From CAYMDP01 sp964389375 (GTDB taxonomy: Bacteria > Bdellovibrionota > Bdellovibrionia > Bdellovibrionales > UBA1609), in NCBI GenBank assembly GCA_964389375.1, contig CAYMDP010000002.1, forward strand, positions 1 to 64,000: 64,000 bases of DNA. Reading direction: 5' to 3'. The translations under genes were made by a program, and so were the position numbers. Below, piece after piece: positions 25,580 to 35,179 of this stretch. Within the stretch, counting starts at the first letter, position 1, and each line of letters opens with the position of its first letter. The notes under the pieces are model-generated. The model made no database searches, was not told where the DNA came from, and was given only the letters and a program-made list of their open reading frames with translations.

Positions 25580-25837
25580 AATAGGGCCTCCCTGAAATAT
25601 TTTGTTGTGTCCTATGCTTGTAACATTCAATTCGAAAGTCATCCAGAAATCTGGGGATGACGAAGAACTGACTCAATGTGGATAAGTCCTTTGTGGACTT
25701 TTATTTAAAATCCTGGCGGGCTATGTCATGATTTGTCTGTGTTGAATTTATATCTTAGACGATCCAGTTTGCCAGCCAAATGAAGTCGCGGTTAAGTCAT
25801 CAATCACATGTCCAAGCTAGTTTGAGGGGTAGACTTC

Positions 25838-27196
25838 GTGAGTTCGGTTTCAAAATTTTTAGAAGTGGCTGTGGATTGGACCTGGGGACTTCCTTTGGTT
25901 TTTTTGTTGATGGGTGGCGGGATCTATCTTTTAACCGTCGGTCGTTTTGTTCCATTTTTAGGGTTTATTCATTCCTTAAAGCTGATTTCTGGTCGCTTTC
26001 ATCATTCGAATGAGAGTGTTGCGCCAGGGCAGTTATCTCACTTTCAAGCCTTGTGTAATGCACTAGCCGCGACTGTGGGCCTTGGAAACATAGCTGGTGT
26101 GGCCGTGGCTATTTCTCAAGGGGGACCCGGAGCGATTTTTTGGATGTGGATTGCGGCTTTAATTGGGATGAACACAAAGTTTTTTGAATGTAGTTTGTCC
26201 GTTATGTATCGAGGGAAGGACTACCGAGGTGAAGTGCAAGGGGGTCCCATGTACGTCATCGAACAGGCCCTTGCGAAAAAATACAGGATTTTTGCAATCT
26301 TGTTTGCAGTTTTTGGTCTTGTTGGCTGTCTTGCACTTTTTCAGGTTAATCAGCTTGCGGGCTTTGCCCAGTCCCAATTTGGCGTCTCGCCAATATTTGT
26401 TGGAATTAGTTCCGCACTTTTTGTTTTTTATGTGCTTCGCGGGGGAGTTCGACGTATCGGAAAAGTCTCTTCAGTTTTGGTGCCCTTGATGGCCTTGTTT
26501 TATGTTGGAGCTTGCGCTGCAATTTTACTGCAGAATTCGGATCAGCTTGGTGGTCTCTTCGAGCATATTTCTATCGAAGCCTTTAGTGGCTCAGCCCTCG
26601 GCGGAGGTTTGCTTGGCTACGGCGTTCTTGAAGTGATGAAGATCGGAGTCAAGCGCGCAGCCTTTTCTAACGAAGCAGGAGTTGGAACCGCCCCCATGGC
26701 GCATTCAAACGTGAAAACCGCAGAGCCTATCAGCGAGGGTTTTGTCGCAATGATGGGTCCATTTTTAGATACGGTCGTGATTTGTACGATGACGGCTCTG
26801 GTTATTTTGGTCAGTTTAGAGCCGGGCGAATATGCAAATCAAAGCGGAATCGCGATGACTTTGATCGCTTTTAAAAAGGCATTTCCAGTATGGGGCGTTT
26901 GGTTTTTAGGTTTTTCTGTTCTTTTGTTTGCTTCAACAACAATGATCGGGATGGCCAATTACTTCGAGAAATGCTGGAACTTTTTATTTCGCGGACGCTT
27001 CGGCATGACGGAATCGGTTTGCATCTTTGTATTCTCCTCGGCCTTAGTATTGGGCGCACTTTCAGAAACCAGTGATGTCGTTAACTTCCTAGATATTGGC
27101 TATGGATTAATGGCTTACCCCAATATGTTAGCCACTCTTCTCCTCGCTGAAAAGGTAAGATCCGAACTCAGTAAATACCGCAAAAAATATCTATAA
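25838..27196 (+). CDS. Sodium:alanine symporter (AGCS family)
   Basis: The 452-residue membrane protein has about ten or eleven helices and the AGCS hallmarks: ALAATVGLGNIAGVAVAISQGGPGAIFWMW (shown in part), GGPMYVIEQAL and FSNEAGVGTAPMAH. The family takes up alanine or glycine with sodium at the inner membrane. GTG start. It is followed by a long palindrome that probably ends transcription from both sides. Confidence 0.9.
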   Translation: MSSVSKFLEVAVDWTWGLPLVFLLMGGGIYLLTVGRFVPFLGFIHSLKLISGRFHHSNESVAPGQLSHFQALCNALAATVGLGNIAGVAVAISQGGPGAIFWMWIAALIGMNTKFFECSLSVMYRGKDYRGEVQGGPMYVIEQALAKKYRIFAILFAVFGLVGCLALFQVNQLAGFAQSQFGVSPIFVGISSALFVFYVLRGGVRRIGKVSSVLVPLMALFYVGACAAILLQNSDQLGGLFEHISIEAFSGSALGGGLLGYGVLEVMKIGVKRAAFSNEAGVGTAPMAHSNVKTAEPISEGFVAMMGPFLDTVVICTMTALVILVSLEPGEYANQSGIAMTLIAFKKAFPVWGVWFLGFSVLLFASTTMIGMANYFEKCWNFLFRGRFGMTESVCIFVFSSALVLGALSETSDVVNFLDIGYGLMAYPNMLATLLLAEKVRSELSKYRKKYL

Positions 27197-27242
27197 ATTT
27201 CCATTCACGCCCCCGTTTGAGCAAGTTCTCACGGATATGTCC

Positions 27243-27427
27243 AAACGAAAAATTCAACTTTAAAAATTTTTGGACACAGAGACTTCAATACCCGCGACTC
27301 TGAGTGGGTGCGTCGCGTCTTCGGATTGCGTCACCTGCGGTGGCCGCAACCCGGATACGCGCCGCTCACCGAGAGCGGGTATTGAAGTCTCTGTGTCCAA
27401 AAATTTTTAAAGCTGAAGTTTTCGTTT
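27243..27427. repeat. Long intergenic inverted repeat, 53-bp arms
   Basis: The arms 27243-27295 and 27375-27427 match at 51 of 53 positions when one is reverse-complemented, around a 79-base centre that itself can partly pair. The 303-base gap between the two convergent genes is filled mainly by this element. It includes A- and T-runs flanking a GC-rich stem, so it could end transcription in both directions. Its length is far beyond a normal terminator, so a MITE or REP-type (BIME) origin is likely. Confidence 0.85.
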
Positions 27428-27499
27428 GAATAGAACCATTCGCAGCAAGGTTGGTGATCTGCCGTATTTTTAGCTTTGCGGATTCCATTCGCGGCAAAC

Positions 27500-28357
27500 T
27501 TAGTAATTTACCGTTTTTCTTTTGCCCAAAGGCTGAAGAGGACGGGCGTTGTTTTGATATTTTCCTCGAAAAGATAAAATCTGGTTTCGTGAAACTTGAA
27601 TGGGTGTGTTGAATACATTCCAGTTTACGCCTTCAGTACAGGGTGGAGTCGTAAGGGACCCCGTGTAGTGATAATAGGTAAAGCGATTTGGAAGAAGGGT
27701 GATTGCGTTTAAGCTTTCATTTTCGACCGAGTGGGTTTTTAGATCCGTCGGTGGCCAGTTTTGAAATATGCGATCAATTGCGGGGTGAGTGGAATCCCCT
27801 TCGATCAAAAATACGCTTAGGATCGCGGTTTGGCCTTTAGAATTTTCGTGGATCAGCTGCATTTCCATCGGAAGTTGCTGACCCGAAATGGCGTGTTCGC
27901 TGGACGAATGAAACTGAGCGTACTTTAATTCAAATTCTTCGCCGCGAATCGAAGCAAAACTTCCCTTTTCGAAGTGAACCTGAAGGTTTCGTCCATTATC
28001 TAAAAGCTTTAAAGCTGAGCTTTTATAATCAAACTTGATATCGCCCTTTGTTTTTACGGGCTTACTCCAAACTAGATTAATAGGGCTTTGACCGAGTCCC
28101 GATTTACAAAGACCAAAATTTGGATCCAAGTCGCCCCAAAACTCCGGACCGGTACTTCCAGAGTAAGACCACTGAGGTCCTGTCTGAATAGCTTCTGCAG
28201 GAGGCGCTTCAGTGGGGGTTTGCATTTCAGTTTTATCATTGGTTTGTGCAGTCTCTGCGGCCTCTGGAGAGCTAGACACTTCTTGCTCGGGACTTGGGCT
28301 TTTGCTGGCACAAGAGGCAAGGGCAAGGCTTAAAAACAAAGGAATAAGTATTTTCAT
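27500..28357 (-). CDS. Alpha-carbonic-anhydrase-like lipoprotein, zinc ligands partly lost
   Basis: The 285-residue protein has lipobox LASC, a Pro/Glu/Thr-rich linker and a carbonic anhydrase domain (about residues 60-285) with the GQSPINL, SEHAI and TGSLTTPPCTEGVNW signatures. In the family three His bind zinc: two in QFHFH and one in ExHxVH. Here the segments read YAQFHSSSEH and MEMQLIH, so the first (Gln148) and third (Gln167) ligands are Gln; only His150 remains. The fold should be kept but catalysis is unlikely, as in animal carbonic-anhydrase-related proteins. It is probably a periplasmic or surface binding protein. Confidence 0.8.
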   Translation of the reverse strand: MKILIPLFLSLALASCASKSPSPEQEVSSSPEAAETAQTNDKTEMQTPTEAPPAEAIQTGPQWSYSGSTGPEFWGDLDPNFGLCKSGLGQSPINLVWSKPVKTKGDIKFDYKSSALKLLDNGRNLQVHFEKGSFASIRGEEFELKYAQFHSSSEHAISGQQLPMEMQLIHENSKGQTAILSVFLIEGDSTHPAIDRIFQNWPPTDLKTHSVENESLNAITLLPNRFTYYHYTGSLTTPPCTEGVNWNVFNTPIQVSRNQILSFRGKYQNNARPLQPLGKRKTVNY

Positions 28358-28480
28358 ATGTTTAATCTCCGCTGAAGTCCTATCGACTGGTCATAGTTTA
28401 CCTAAGTCCTTTGATGAAGACAGGTAAAAGTCAGAAATGACTAGATTTAGGTCGAGGAAGGTTTTAAAAGCTTAAAGCTC

Positions 28481-29380
28481 ATGAAGAAATCTTACTTTCA
28501 TATCGACAATTTTTCGAAGCGGGCTAAAGCCCTGCGCTCGGAATTTGACAAAAAATTTGAAGATCCAAGACACGCTTCCTCCGAGCGATTTGTATGGGAC
28601 TACTGGAATATTCCAGATCAATACGCTTTGTTAAGAACCCCCGCTTATCATTACTTCTCAAAAAAGTTGTACGAAGCTTGGCACAAAGAACTTGTTTACT
28701 GGGGAAGAGAAAACTTGGGTTGCCATGATATTTCTCCGACCTGGTTGAGTCTTTACAACGAAAGTTGTTTTCAAAGTCTTCATGCGGACAATCCCCATGG
28801 CCCTTGGGCTTTCGTTTATTCCTTGACTCCTTGGAACAAACGAAAGTTTTCAGGTGGGGAAACGCTCCTGTTGAAGGATCAAGTTTTAGATTACTGGAAT
28901 GGTTTTAACTCCGGTGAAGGACTTGAAACTGAGCATCTGATGACAAAGGTTCCTCCAAAGTTTAATCGCCTCTTGGTCTTTGACCCGCGCATTCCCCATG
29001 GGGTCGGCGAAGTTCGCGGTGAAAGAGACCCAAGATTTTCTCGGCTGGTCTTGCACGGTTGGTTTGTAAACCCAAGACCCTTTGTTGAGGGGGCTCTTAA
29101 GCCCGCGGAGCTCGAAAAATTCTTTGCAAAGGAACTGGCCGAGCTCTTCGCAAAAAATCCAAGCTTAGGTTTTTTAAGTGGCTGCATTTGTCTTCGCTTA
29201 AAAGTTGCGGCCAACGGGAAGGTAGCCTCAATCAGCACCTTAACAGATGCCTTAAGGTTGACTGCGGGTCCGAACACTTTGGTCCCCTTAAAGAGCCTGT
29301 TAAGTTCACGGCTGAAGGCGCTTTGTTTTCCCAAAACCCGTGGTTTAAGCCAGGTCACTTTGCCCTTAAATTTCCAGTGA
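28481..29380 (+). CDS. 2-oxoglutarate/Fe(II) oxygenase with TonB/AgmX-like C-terminal domain
   Basis: The 299-residue protein has a prolyl-4-hydroxylase-like core. LHADNPHG gives the HxD iron ligands (about residues 105-107). RIPHGVGEVRG gives the distal His, and the Arg of SRLVLHGW is the 2-oxoglutarate binder. From about residue 225 a second unit (CICLRLKVAANGKVASISTL followed by LKALCFPKTRG) resembles the AgmX/PglI C-terminal TonB-like domain. The fusion is unusual. The target residue is unknown. Confidence 0.65.
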   Translation: MKKSYFHIDNFSKRAKALRSEFDKKFEDPRHASSERFVWDYWNIPDQYALLRTPAYHYFSKKLYEAWHKELVYWGRENLGCHDISPTWLSLYNESCFQSLHADNPHGPWAFVYSLTPWNKRKFSGGETLLLKDQVLDYWNGFNSGEGLETEHLMTKVPPKFNRLLVFDPRIPHGVGEVRGERDPRFSRLVLHGWFVNPRPFVEGALKPAELEKFFAKELAELFAKNPSLGFLSGCICLRLKVAANGKVASISTLTDALRLTAGPNTLVPLKSLLSSRLKALCFPKTRGLSQVTLPLNFQ

Positions 29381-29539
29381 GGAATTTTGAAAACCTCAAA
29401 ACTATCAAGGCTTAAGACAATCCTGTAAATATTCCCCTCGCCCAGGATGTAAGAAGTTCAAAAACTTGCGGTAGTATAGGTCATAAACTATCCTCTGGGC
29501 CTTCGACTCAAAACTTCCGTTCCCGGAGAACAGTCATCT

Positions 29540-32500
29540 ATGAAATACCGATCTCAGTCTTGGTCTTTGAGAGTGAAAACTTTGACCAAACTTCTTCTCG
29601 CTTTTTGTTTAAGTTTTCAATCCTCCTTTATTGCCGCCAATCCTGAAATTCGTAGCACCACTCAGGAAGTTAAAAATCTTTTTGAGCAATCTCAGCCTTA
29701 CACGGTTTGGGATCAAAAGGCAGATCGCACGGCGGGTGAAATCGAACAACAGTGGTCCGAAGCTCTTCGGCGCCACCAAGATCAAGTGTTTTCGAACCAT
29801 GTACCGGATATCGAAAAAGCTGAGACCTTCGATTTGTGGATCGAGCGTCTTCGCGCAAATGCCTTTTACGGAGAAAGCGCAAACTCAGGATCTGGCTACT
29901 ACGCCAACCACCCACTGGACAGTTTTGGAGTTCTTGGTCAGACTGTTTTGACCGAAGCAGTCTTTCGGGATCAGTCTTCGATTGGTTCTTACTTTGCGCC
30001 TTTAACAAAGGCTCTTAAGGCTTTAGCCCGAGGAGGCAAAGCCGCTGTGAATGCCGTGGGGCAAACCACTTCAAACATGATCTCTTCCACTTTGGGCTCA
30101 AGCCCCATGATCACGGCTTCAGCGGATGTCGCAGAACCCGAAGTCGATCGTTCAACTTCAGAGATTCAATGGCGTCCCTACTTCTCTTACGTAGATTGGA
30201 CCAAACTAGTTTTTGAGTTAAGAAACTCTAAAGGCGAAGCTTTGGTTCAAATGAACCCGATGGGATCTGACTTAAGCAGAATTCATCCCGGGACTGGACT
30301 TCGTGCGGGAGAGCGAGAGTTTAATCAAGCTCAAGGATCTAGTGAGCCTTTGACCTTTGATCTTTTGTATCAAGGTCAACTTCTTCATGCCTTCAAGAAT
30401 AACGTAAGGAACGTGGCAACTTTTGGACGCTACCTCGTATTTCTTGAGCCCAATCGCTACAACTCAGAACTAGGCTTTGTGAACCTTTCCTTTATTGATC
30501 TTGAGTATTTTAAATCCGCCATCGGAAAAACCGTTTTGCCGATCTTCAGATTGCCAATTCAAGTTCAAGGGCCAAAGCGAGGTCAGGACTTTCCGGTCAA
30601 TTTTCAGGTTACTGAAAACGGCCTAAAAGTTAACGATCAAATTATTTCGAATGAAGTTTTTGAGTTTTACAGTTGGATGCAACAGCTGACTTTTAATACG
30701 ACGGTCTCTCTTGTGGATCCTCGCTTTTATCAGTCCACCGAAAAAATTCTTGAGTCCCTTGTACAGCAATTCGATGCAAGTCTGACTCAAACTGCTGAAG
30801 GAATGCAGGATCAGCTTGAAAATGCTGGAGTATCCTTGGGGCTTTTTCAATCCTTCAAGGATGAAATGAGCAAGCAACTCAAAGTTCGCGCACAGATTGG
30901 CGCAAAGAAAAGTGAGGACCCAAGAGAAGTAGATCGCACCCACCAAAGGCTTTCATCGGAGGCTTTGCGGCTGATCGATCAGGAGCTCTTAAAGCTAGAT
31001 CCACTTTCTTCTTCTGCAAAAGTCCTAGATCAAGAAAAGAGACTTGAATCCTTTCGCCTCAACGCAGATAAATTAGGTGCGGATGCGAAAGCCCAAATTC
31101 AAAGAGCTTACCAGTTTGGCCAAAGCCTTCAAAACGATGCTTCCTTCCAGAGGATGCTGCAGGGCTACAACCAGACTATTGAGTCTCAGTCGAAACTATC
31201 GAATCGGTTAGATCTATTGTGGTCAAAAATGTTTCAACCCAATCCCTTGGGCGCTCCGAAAATTCAGCGAGCCTTGGGGCTTGTCGCAGCAGGAGTGACT
31301 TCTCAGGATGCACTTGCACCCAATGGAAAAACCCTAGCGCAAAGATGCGCAATGACCAAAGAAGGCATTTTGGAGTTGGTTGCGAATCCAAAAAGTCGAA
31401 TGGCTCTTGAAGTTGCAACCGGAGCAGCGCTTTGCACATTGTATCCTGCAGAGGCTTCTCAGTTTGTATTTCATAGTTTGGACCTTGGCCGAAATCTGAT
31501 GAACGGAATGATGGGCTGGATGGATAGCATGACCAGCATCACCAAAAGTGCTTGGGAGCAATCTTGGGCCTTTTTAAACCCTGGAGTCTTGGTCAATGCC
31601 TATGCTTCAACGGATAAGTTTCAGCGCTTGGCTGTTGGTGTTGGTGCACTTTACGGGGCCTTGCTTTCGCTTGCTGGCAGCATGCATATTTTGGTGAATG
31701 GCTATCATTACGGAAAGGCACTTAACAATGGTTTGTGGCAAGAGACTCGAAAAGAAGGCCTTGGGGTTTTTGCTAGTCTTAAGCAAAGTTTTGTAAAATA
31801 CATTGCTGGGGATAAACAAGCTTATCTAGATGCATTGTCTCGGGCGGATAAAAAGCGTAGGGGTCAGCTAACCCACATTCAACTGAGCGGAGGCAACTCC
31901 TTTAAGGGATTGTTTCGTAGTTCGAAAGCAAATGACTTTGCTGCTTTAGGCGAAGCCGCACGCAAAAACGAAAATGTGAAGCTTTCTTTAACTTTGCCAG
32001 ATGGACGAGGCTTAGAGGCCCAAAGTTCAAGAGATCTTGGCGGTTCAGACAGCTTTACTGTTGAAATGGATCTTCCTGATGGCACTCGTTTGAAGCAGTC
32101 CTTCACTCCGCTTAAGGGAGATTGGACTGAAGTGATCTCTGATGAAGCTTTAAAGTCAGGGATGGGTTTAGAGATCCGGACGGGAAAATCCACTCTTGAA
32201 GGGGCCTTGCAGAACACCGAATGGACTCAAGCCGAAGAAGCTTCAATATTGGCTTTCTTAGAGGGTCAGGCCAAAACGGATTCTGAATTTTCTAAAAAGT
32301 TTAATGTTGTCAAAAAAATTCCTGGCATAAGCCGATTGTTTAAGCAAGGCGATGGAAGTATTCAGACCTTGGGGCAAGCCTTAAGGCACTTTATGTTTGG
32401 GTACTCTTCGTGGACCCACTCGACGAAGCTGTTTGGTCAGATTTGGAATCCCTGGTTTATCATGCGAAATTTTTGGTTAAGACCAAGAGCTTGGCTGACT

Positions 32501-34126
32501 GTTATGTATTATCCCAATCTATTCAATCGCGCAGTGTGGAATGGTGGCATTGCCACTTATTTCGATGGCGGGAAACGTCCAATTACCGAGCTGAATGTCA
32601 CTCAAAAAATTTATAAGTTCGCAAAAGAATTCCCTTACTATACTGGAGTCGATGACGAACTGGCTCAGCTTGAGAGATTCGAAAAAGAAGTCGTTCCTGT
32701 ACAACAGGTCATTCATGCAGCCGCAATAAAACAAGCTTTTATGGCTTTGACCGAGATGGGCTTAAAGGATCCGGATTATGTTCGCATTCTGACTCAAGGC
32801 GGAGATGTTAACCCTTATGATCCAAAATTTAGAAAGCTTGGTAAAAAATTAAAGGTCTTTTTTGAGTCCTATTTTAAGTTTGCATTTGAGGAATCTTTGC
32901 GTGCCCACCTTGAGCAAACTGCTGGCACTGCGTCTGGTCTTGGAGACAAGGACTTAAAGCGCATTGTTGCGGCCTCAAAAAATTCTATTCAGATTGGCGC
33001 AGCTGAAGCCGAGGAGCTAGTTCGTTTGGTATCTGAACGCAATAAGATTAGAGATCGTTCGACAAAAGTTGCGGACGAATTTTTCTCAGGTCTTTGGGAG
33101 CGAACGAAGCTGGATCACGGAAAAAAAGTGATGCGCGCGATGGACTCTCAATTTAATTATTCATTGAACCGCTATAAAACAGCCGCCACTCAGATGCAAA
33201 ATGAAGAGGCAATGGCTCGCGCCACTCGTCAGTATATGGTGGGACTGGTCGTCGATAAGCCGATTGAATTGTTGCTGACATTTCTATTTATTGCTGGGGT
33301 TGATGAGGGAGTATTAAAGCCTCTTCATGAGGAAGCTTTTGGCCCAGATTCAGCTTTTTATGTATCCAGATATGTTTTTTGGAATGGGTACTTCACGGGC
33401 ATCATGATTTCACTATTGGCCGACGTTTGGATGAAGATTCAGATGGATTCGCGTATTGATTCGATGGGAGGTTTTGATCATGTCCCAACGCCTGAGCAAT
33501 ACAAGAAGGGATTTATGTCCTATTACATCCATAATCTTAAGGCTGAAGACAATAAATGGTGGGACAATCAGAAGCTTGAAATGAAGCTCGCCTTTGTCAA
33601 TATGCCGGCTTACTTCCTGACTGCGATGGTGTCCAATCTAGCGACCCTTGGACGATTTGACCTGGATTCATTCGTTTCAGTTTACAAAGGAGCTTTGCTT
33701 CCGACTGGTGGTTTAGCATTTAAGCTTGATCAGGGCTTCGAGAAGTCCGCAAACTTTGTTGTGGGTGGAATTGATTCTAAATTTCATTCGGACCCAAGGA
33801 TTCAAGAATTTAGAAATCAAAAAATCGGGCGCTTAAGGCTGGCTTATAACTTTATGTATAAGACCTTTTTTGAAAACCCTCTTGGGAATCTGATTATGAA
33901 CTGGATGACCGTTCCGGTTGAAGGCATCGGGCCTCGAGCCTGGATGAGAGTTTGGTATCCAAATGAAATGCTCCCGACGGAGCTTGTTGTGAACTACGGA
34001 ACTCAACCGCTTCAGAATATGACTCCAAAGGGCAGCTTCGTAAATAATATGGCGCTCAGTTGCGAATCCCTACTGACGACGAATCATACGGATGCCATTA
34101 AGTTGAAGCCTGGCGTGGCGCGCTAA
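29540..34126 (+). CDS. Very large membrane-associated protein, unknown
   Basis: The 1528-residue protein has a signal peptide (residues about 15-35) and a long soluble first half with helical, Gln/Ser-rich segments. Several candidate membrane helices lie near residues 650-730 (LAVGVGALYGALLSLAGSM) and 1235-1300 (ELLLTFLFIAGVDEG, FTGIMISLLADVWM), with another near 1350-1380. A middle region (about 780-900) has repeated beta-type units (VKLSLTLPDGRGLEAQ, FTVEMDLPDGTRLKQS). No known domain was recognised. It stands alone, is well conserved-looking in codon use, and has a good-quality frame; large unique envelope proteins are typical of Bdellovibrionota. Confidence 0.75.
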   Translation: MKYRSQSWSLRVKTLTKLLLAFCLSFQSSFIAANPEIRSTTQEVKNLFEQSQPYTVWDQKADRTAGEIEQQWSEALRRHQDQVFSNHVPDIEKAETFDLWIERLRANAFYGESANSGSGYYANHPLDSFGVLGQTVLTEAVFRDQSSIGSYFAPLTKALKALARGGKAAVNAVGQTTSNMISSTLGSSPMITASADVAEPEVDRSTSEIQWRPYFSYVDWTKLVFELRNSKGEALVQMNPMGSDLSRIHPGTGLRAGEREFNQAQGSSEPLTFDLLYQGQLLHAFKNNVRNVATFGRYLVFLEPNRYNSELGFVNLSFIDLEYFKSAIGKTVLPIFRLPIQVQGPKRGQDFPVNFQVTENGLKVNDQIISNEVFEFYSWMQQLTFNTTVSLVDPRFYQSTEKILESLVQQFDASLTQTAEGMQDQLENAGVSLGLFQSFKDEMSKQLKVRAQIGAKKSEDPREVDRTHQRLSSEALRLIDQELLKLDPLSSSAKVLDQEKRLESFRLNADKLGADAKAQIQRAYQFGQSLQNDASFQRMLQGYNQTIESQSKLSNRLDLLWSKMFQPNPLGAPKIQRALGLVAAGVTSQDALAPNGKTLAQRCAMTKEGILELVANPKSRMALEVATGAALCTLYPAEASQFVFHSLDLGRNLMNGMMGWMDSMTSITKSAWEQSWAFLNPGVLVNAYASTDKFQRLAVGVGALYGALLSLAGSMHILVNGYHYGKALNNGLWQETRKEGLGVFASLKQSFVKYIAGDKQAYLDALSRADKKRRGQLTHIQLSGGNSFKGLFRSSKANDFAALGEAARKNENVKLSLTLPDGRGLEAQSSRDLGGSDSFTVEMDLPDGTRLKQSFTPLKGDWTEVISDEALKSGMGLEIRTGKSTLEGALQNTEWTQAEEASILAFLEGQAKTDSEFSKKFNVVKKIPGISRLFKQGDGSIQTLGQALRHFMFGYSSWTHSTKLFGQIWNPWFIMRNFWLRPRAWLTVMYYPNLFNRAVWNGGIATYFDGGKRPITELNVTQKIYKFAKEFPYYTGVDDELAQLERFEKEVVPVQQVIHAAAIKQAFMALTEMGLKDPDYVRILTQGGDVNPYDPKFRKLGKKLKVFFESYFKFAFEESLRAHLEQTAGTASGLGDKDLKRIVAASKNSIQIGAAEAEELVRLVSERNKIRDRSTKVADEFFSGLWERTKLDHGKKVMRAMDSQFNYSLNRYKTAATQMQNEEAMARATRQYMVGLVVDKPIELLLTFLFIAGVDEGVLKPLHEEAFGPDSAFYVSRYVFWNGYFTGIMISLLADVWMKIQMDSRIDSMGGFDHVPTPEQYKKGFMSYYIHNLKAEDNKWWDNQKLEMKLAFVNMPAYFLTAMVSNLATLGRFDLDSFVSVYKGALLPTGGLAFKLDQGFEKSANFVVGGIDSKFHSDPRIQEFRNQKIGRLRLAYNFMYKTFFENPLGNLIMNWMTVPVEGIGPRAWMRVWYPNEMLPTELVVNYGTQPLQNMTPKGSFVNNMALSCESLLTTNHTDAIKLKPGVAR

Positions 34127-34163
34127 TATTGCGCCACTCACTTTTCAGGTGAAATCGGGTAGA

Positions 34164-34832
34164 CTAAACCAATCTGGAGATCAGATTGGTTTTGTGTGCA
34201 AACTTAAACAGTTCGGCGTTTGTATCGACTCGTAGTTTTTCAAACACACGAGCCTTATAGCTGCTGACTGTTTTGCTGCTGATCTTAAGCTGCTCGGCAA
34301 TCTGACAGTTTTGAAGACCTTCAAGAAGTCCAACCACAACTTGCAATTCTCGTTTAGATAGCTTTTTTACGGGATCTTCAGATGGGATTAATTCGGGTTC
34401 GACAAATGATTCGGTGATTTCTGGAGAAAAATATTTTTGACCTTTCAAGACTTTGTCCATGGCATCAAGTAGTTCACTGGTCGGACAGGATGTAGAAACA
34501 AAGCCTTTAATGCCGTCTCTCAGGGCCGACAATATAAAACCCTCAGTCTGAGGACGAGTTAAAATTAATACTGGTGTTTCTGGTTGTAAATCGATCAAGG
34601 TTCGAACCATTAGATTTGGATCCGTTCGATGATCATCCATTCGAACTAATAAAAGATCCCAGGCCATAGGTTCGCGTTCGGCATTTTCTTGGATAAAAAT
34701 TTTAAGATCTGCAAGGTTCGCTCCCTCGAATGTCAGTTCAATAAATGGGGCAAGCGTTTTGAGGTTCTGAACTAAACTTTCTCGGAATAGGAGTTCAGAG
34801 TCGATATAGGCAATGCGAATTTTTTCTGACAT
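34164..34832 (-). CDS. NarL/LuxR-type response regulator with degenerate receiver
   Basis: The 222-residue protein has a receiver-like domain (1-125) and a LuxR HTH (about 155-215: SKRELQVVVGLLEGLQNCQI and ISSKTVSSYKARVFEKL). In the receiver the phosphorylated Asp position, normally in a DVVLLD strand, reads DLLLVR, so it is Arg. The conserved Lys of the GYLLK loop reads GFVSTS, and the first acidic pair is reduced to one Asp. It should therefore act without classical phosphorylation. The ATG follows AAGGAA. Confidence 0.8.
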   Translation of the reverse strand: MSEKIRIAYIDSELLFRESLVQNLKTLAPFIELTFEGANLADLKIFIQENAEREPMAWDLLLVRMDDHRTDPNLMVRTLIDLQPETPVLILTRPQTEGFILSALRDGIKGFVSTSCPTSELLDAMDKVLKGQKYFSPEITESFVEPELIPSEDPVKKLSKRELQVVVGLLEGLQNCQIAEQLKISSKTVSSYKARVFEKLRVDTNAELFKFAHKTNLISRLV

Positions 34833-35179
34833 TTCAATGGATTCCTTCCGCGTAAGTGAACGGAGTTTGTTTAATAAATAAATATTATTTAGTCTGAGCC
34901 TGTCTTTTGAGCAAGTCCTGGGACAGGGCGGCAGGGGTCTGGATGCCCTATATTTGATCTTGGGTCCAAATCTAGGTCTTTTGATCCAATTTTTTTCTCA
35001 TTCCTGGGCTGCAGATAAAATTGATTTGGCTTTTTGGGCCTGTCAATTTGTTCGACGACAGGCAAATGGACATGTCTTAAATTGATTCAGTTGCTGCCTA
35101 ATCTTTATGGACCTTAAGACTTAGTCCGAAGCCTTTGTTAGACTTAAGGTAGACCTAATTAATAGGCGGGAACCTGTCC
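34833..35179. other. Divergent intergenic region
   Basis: The 347 bases between the response regulator and the beta-helix lipoprotein hold no convincing gene or repeat. Promoters for both divergent genes are expected here, but no clear -35/-10 pair was identified. Confidence 0.4.
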
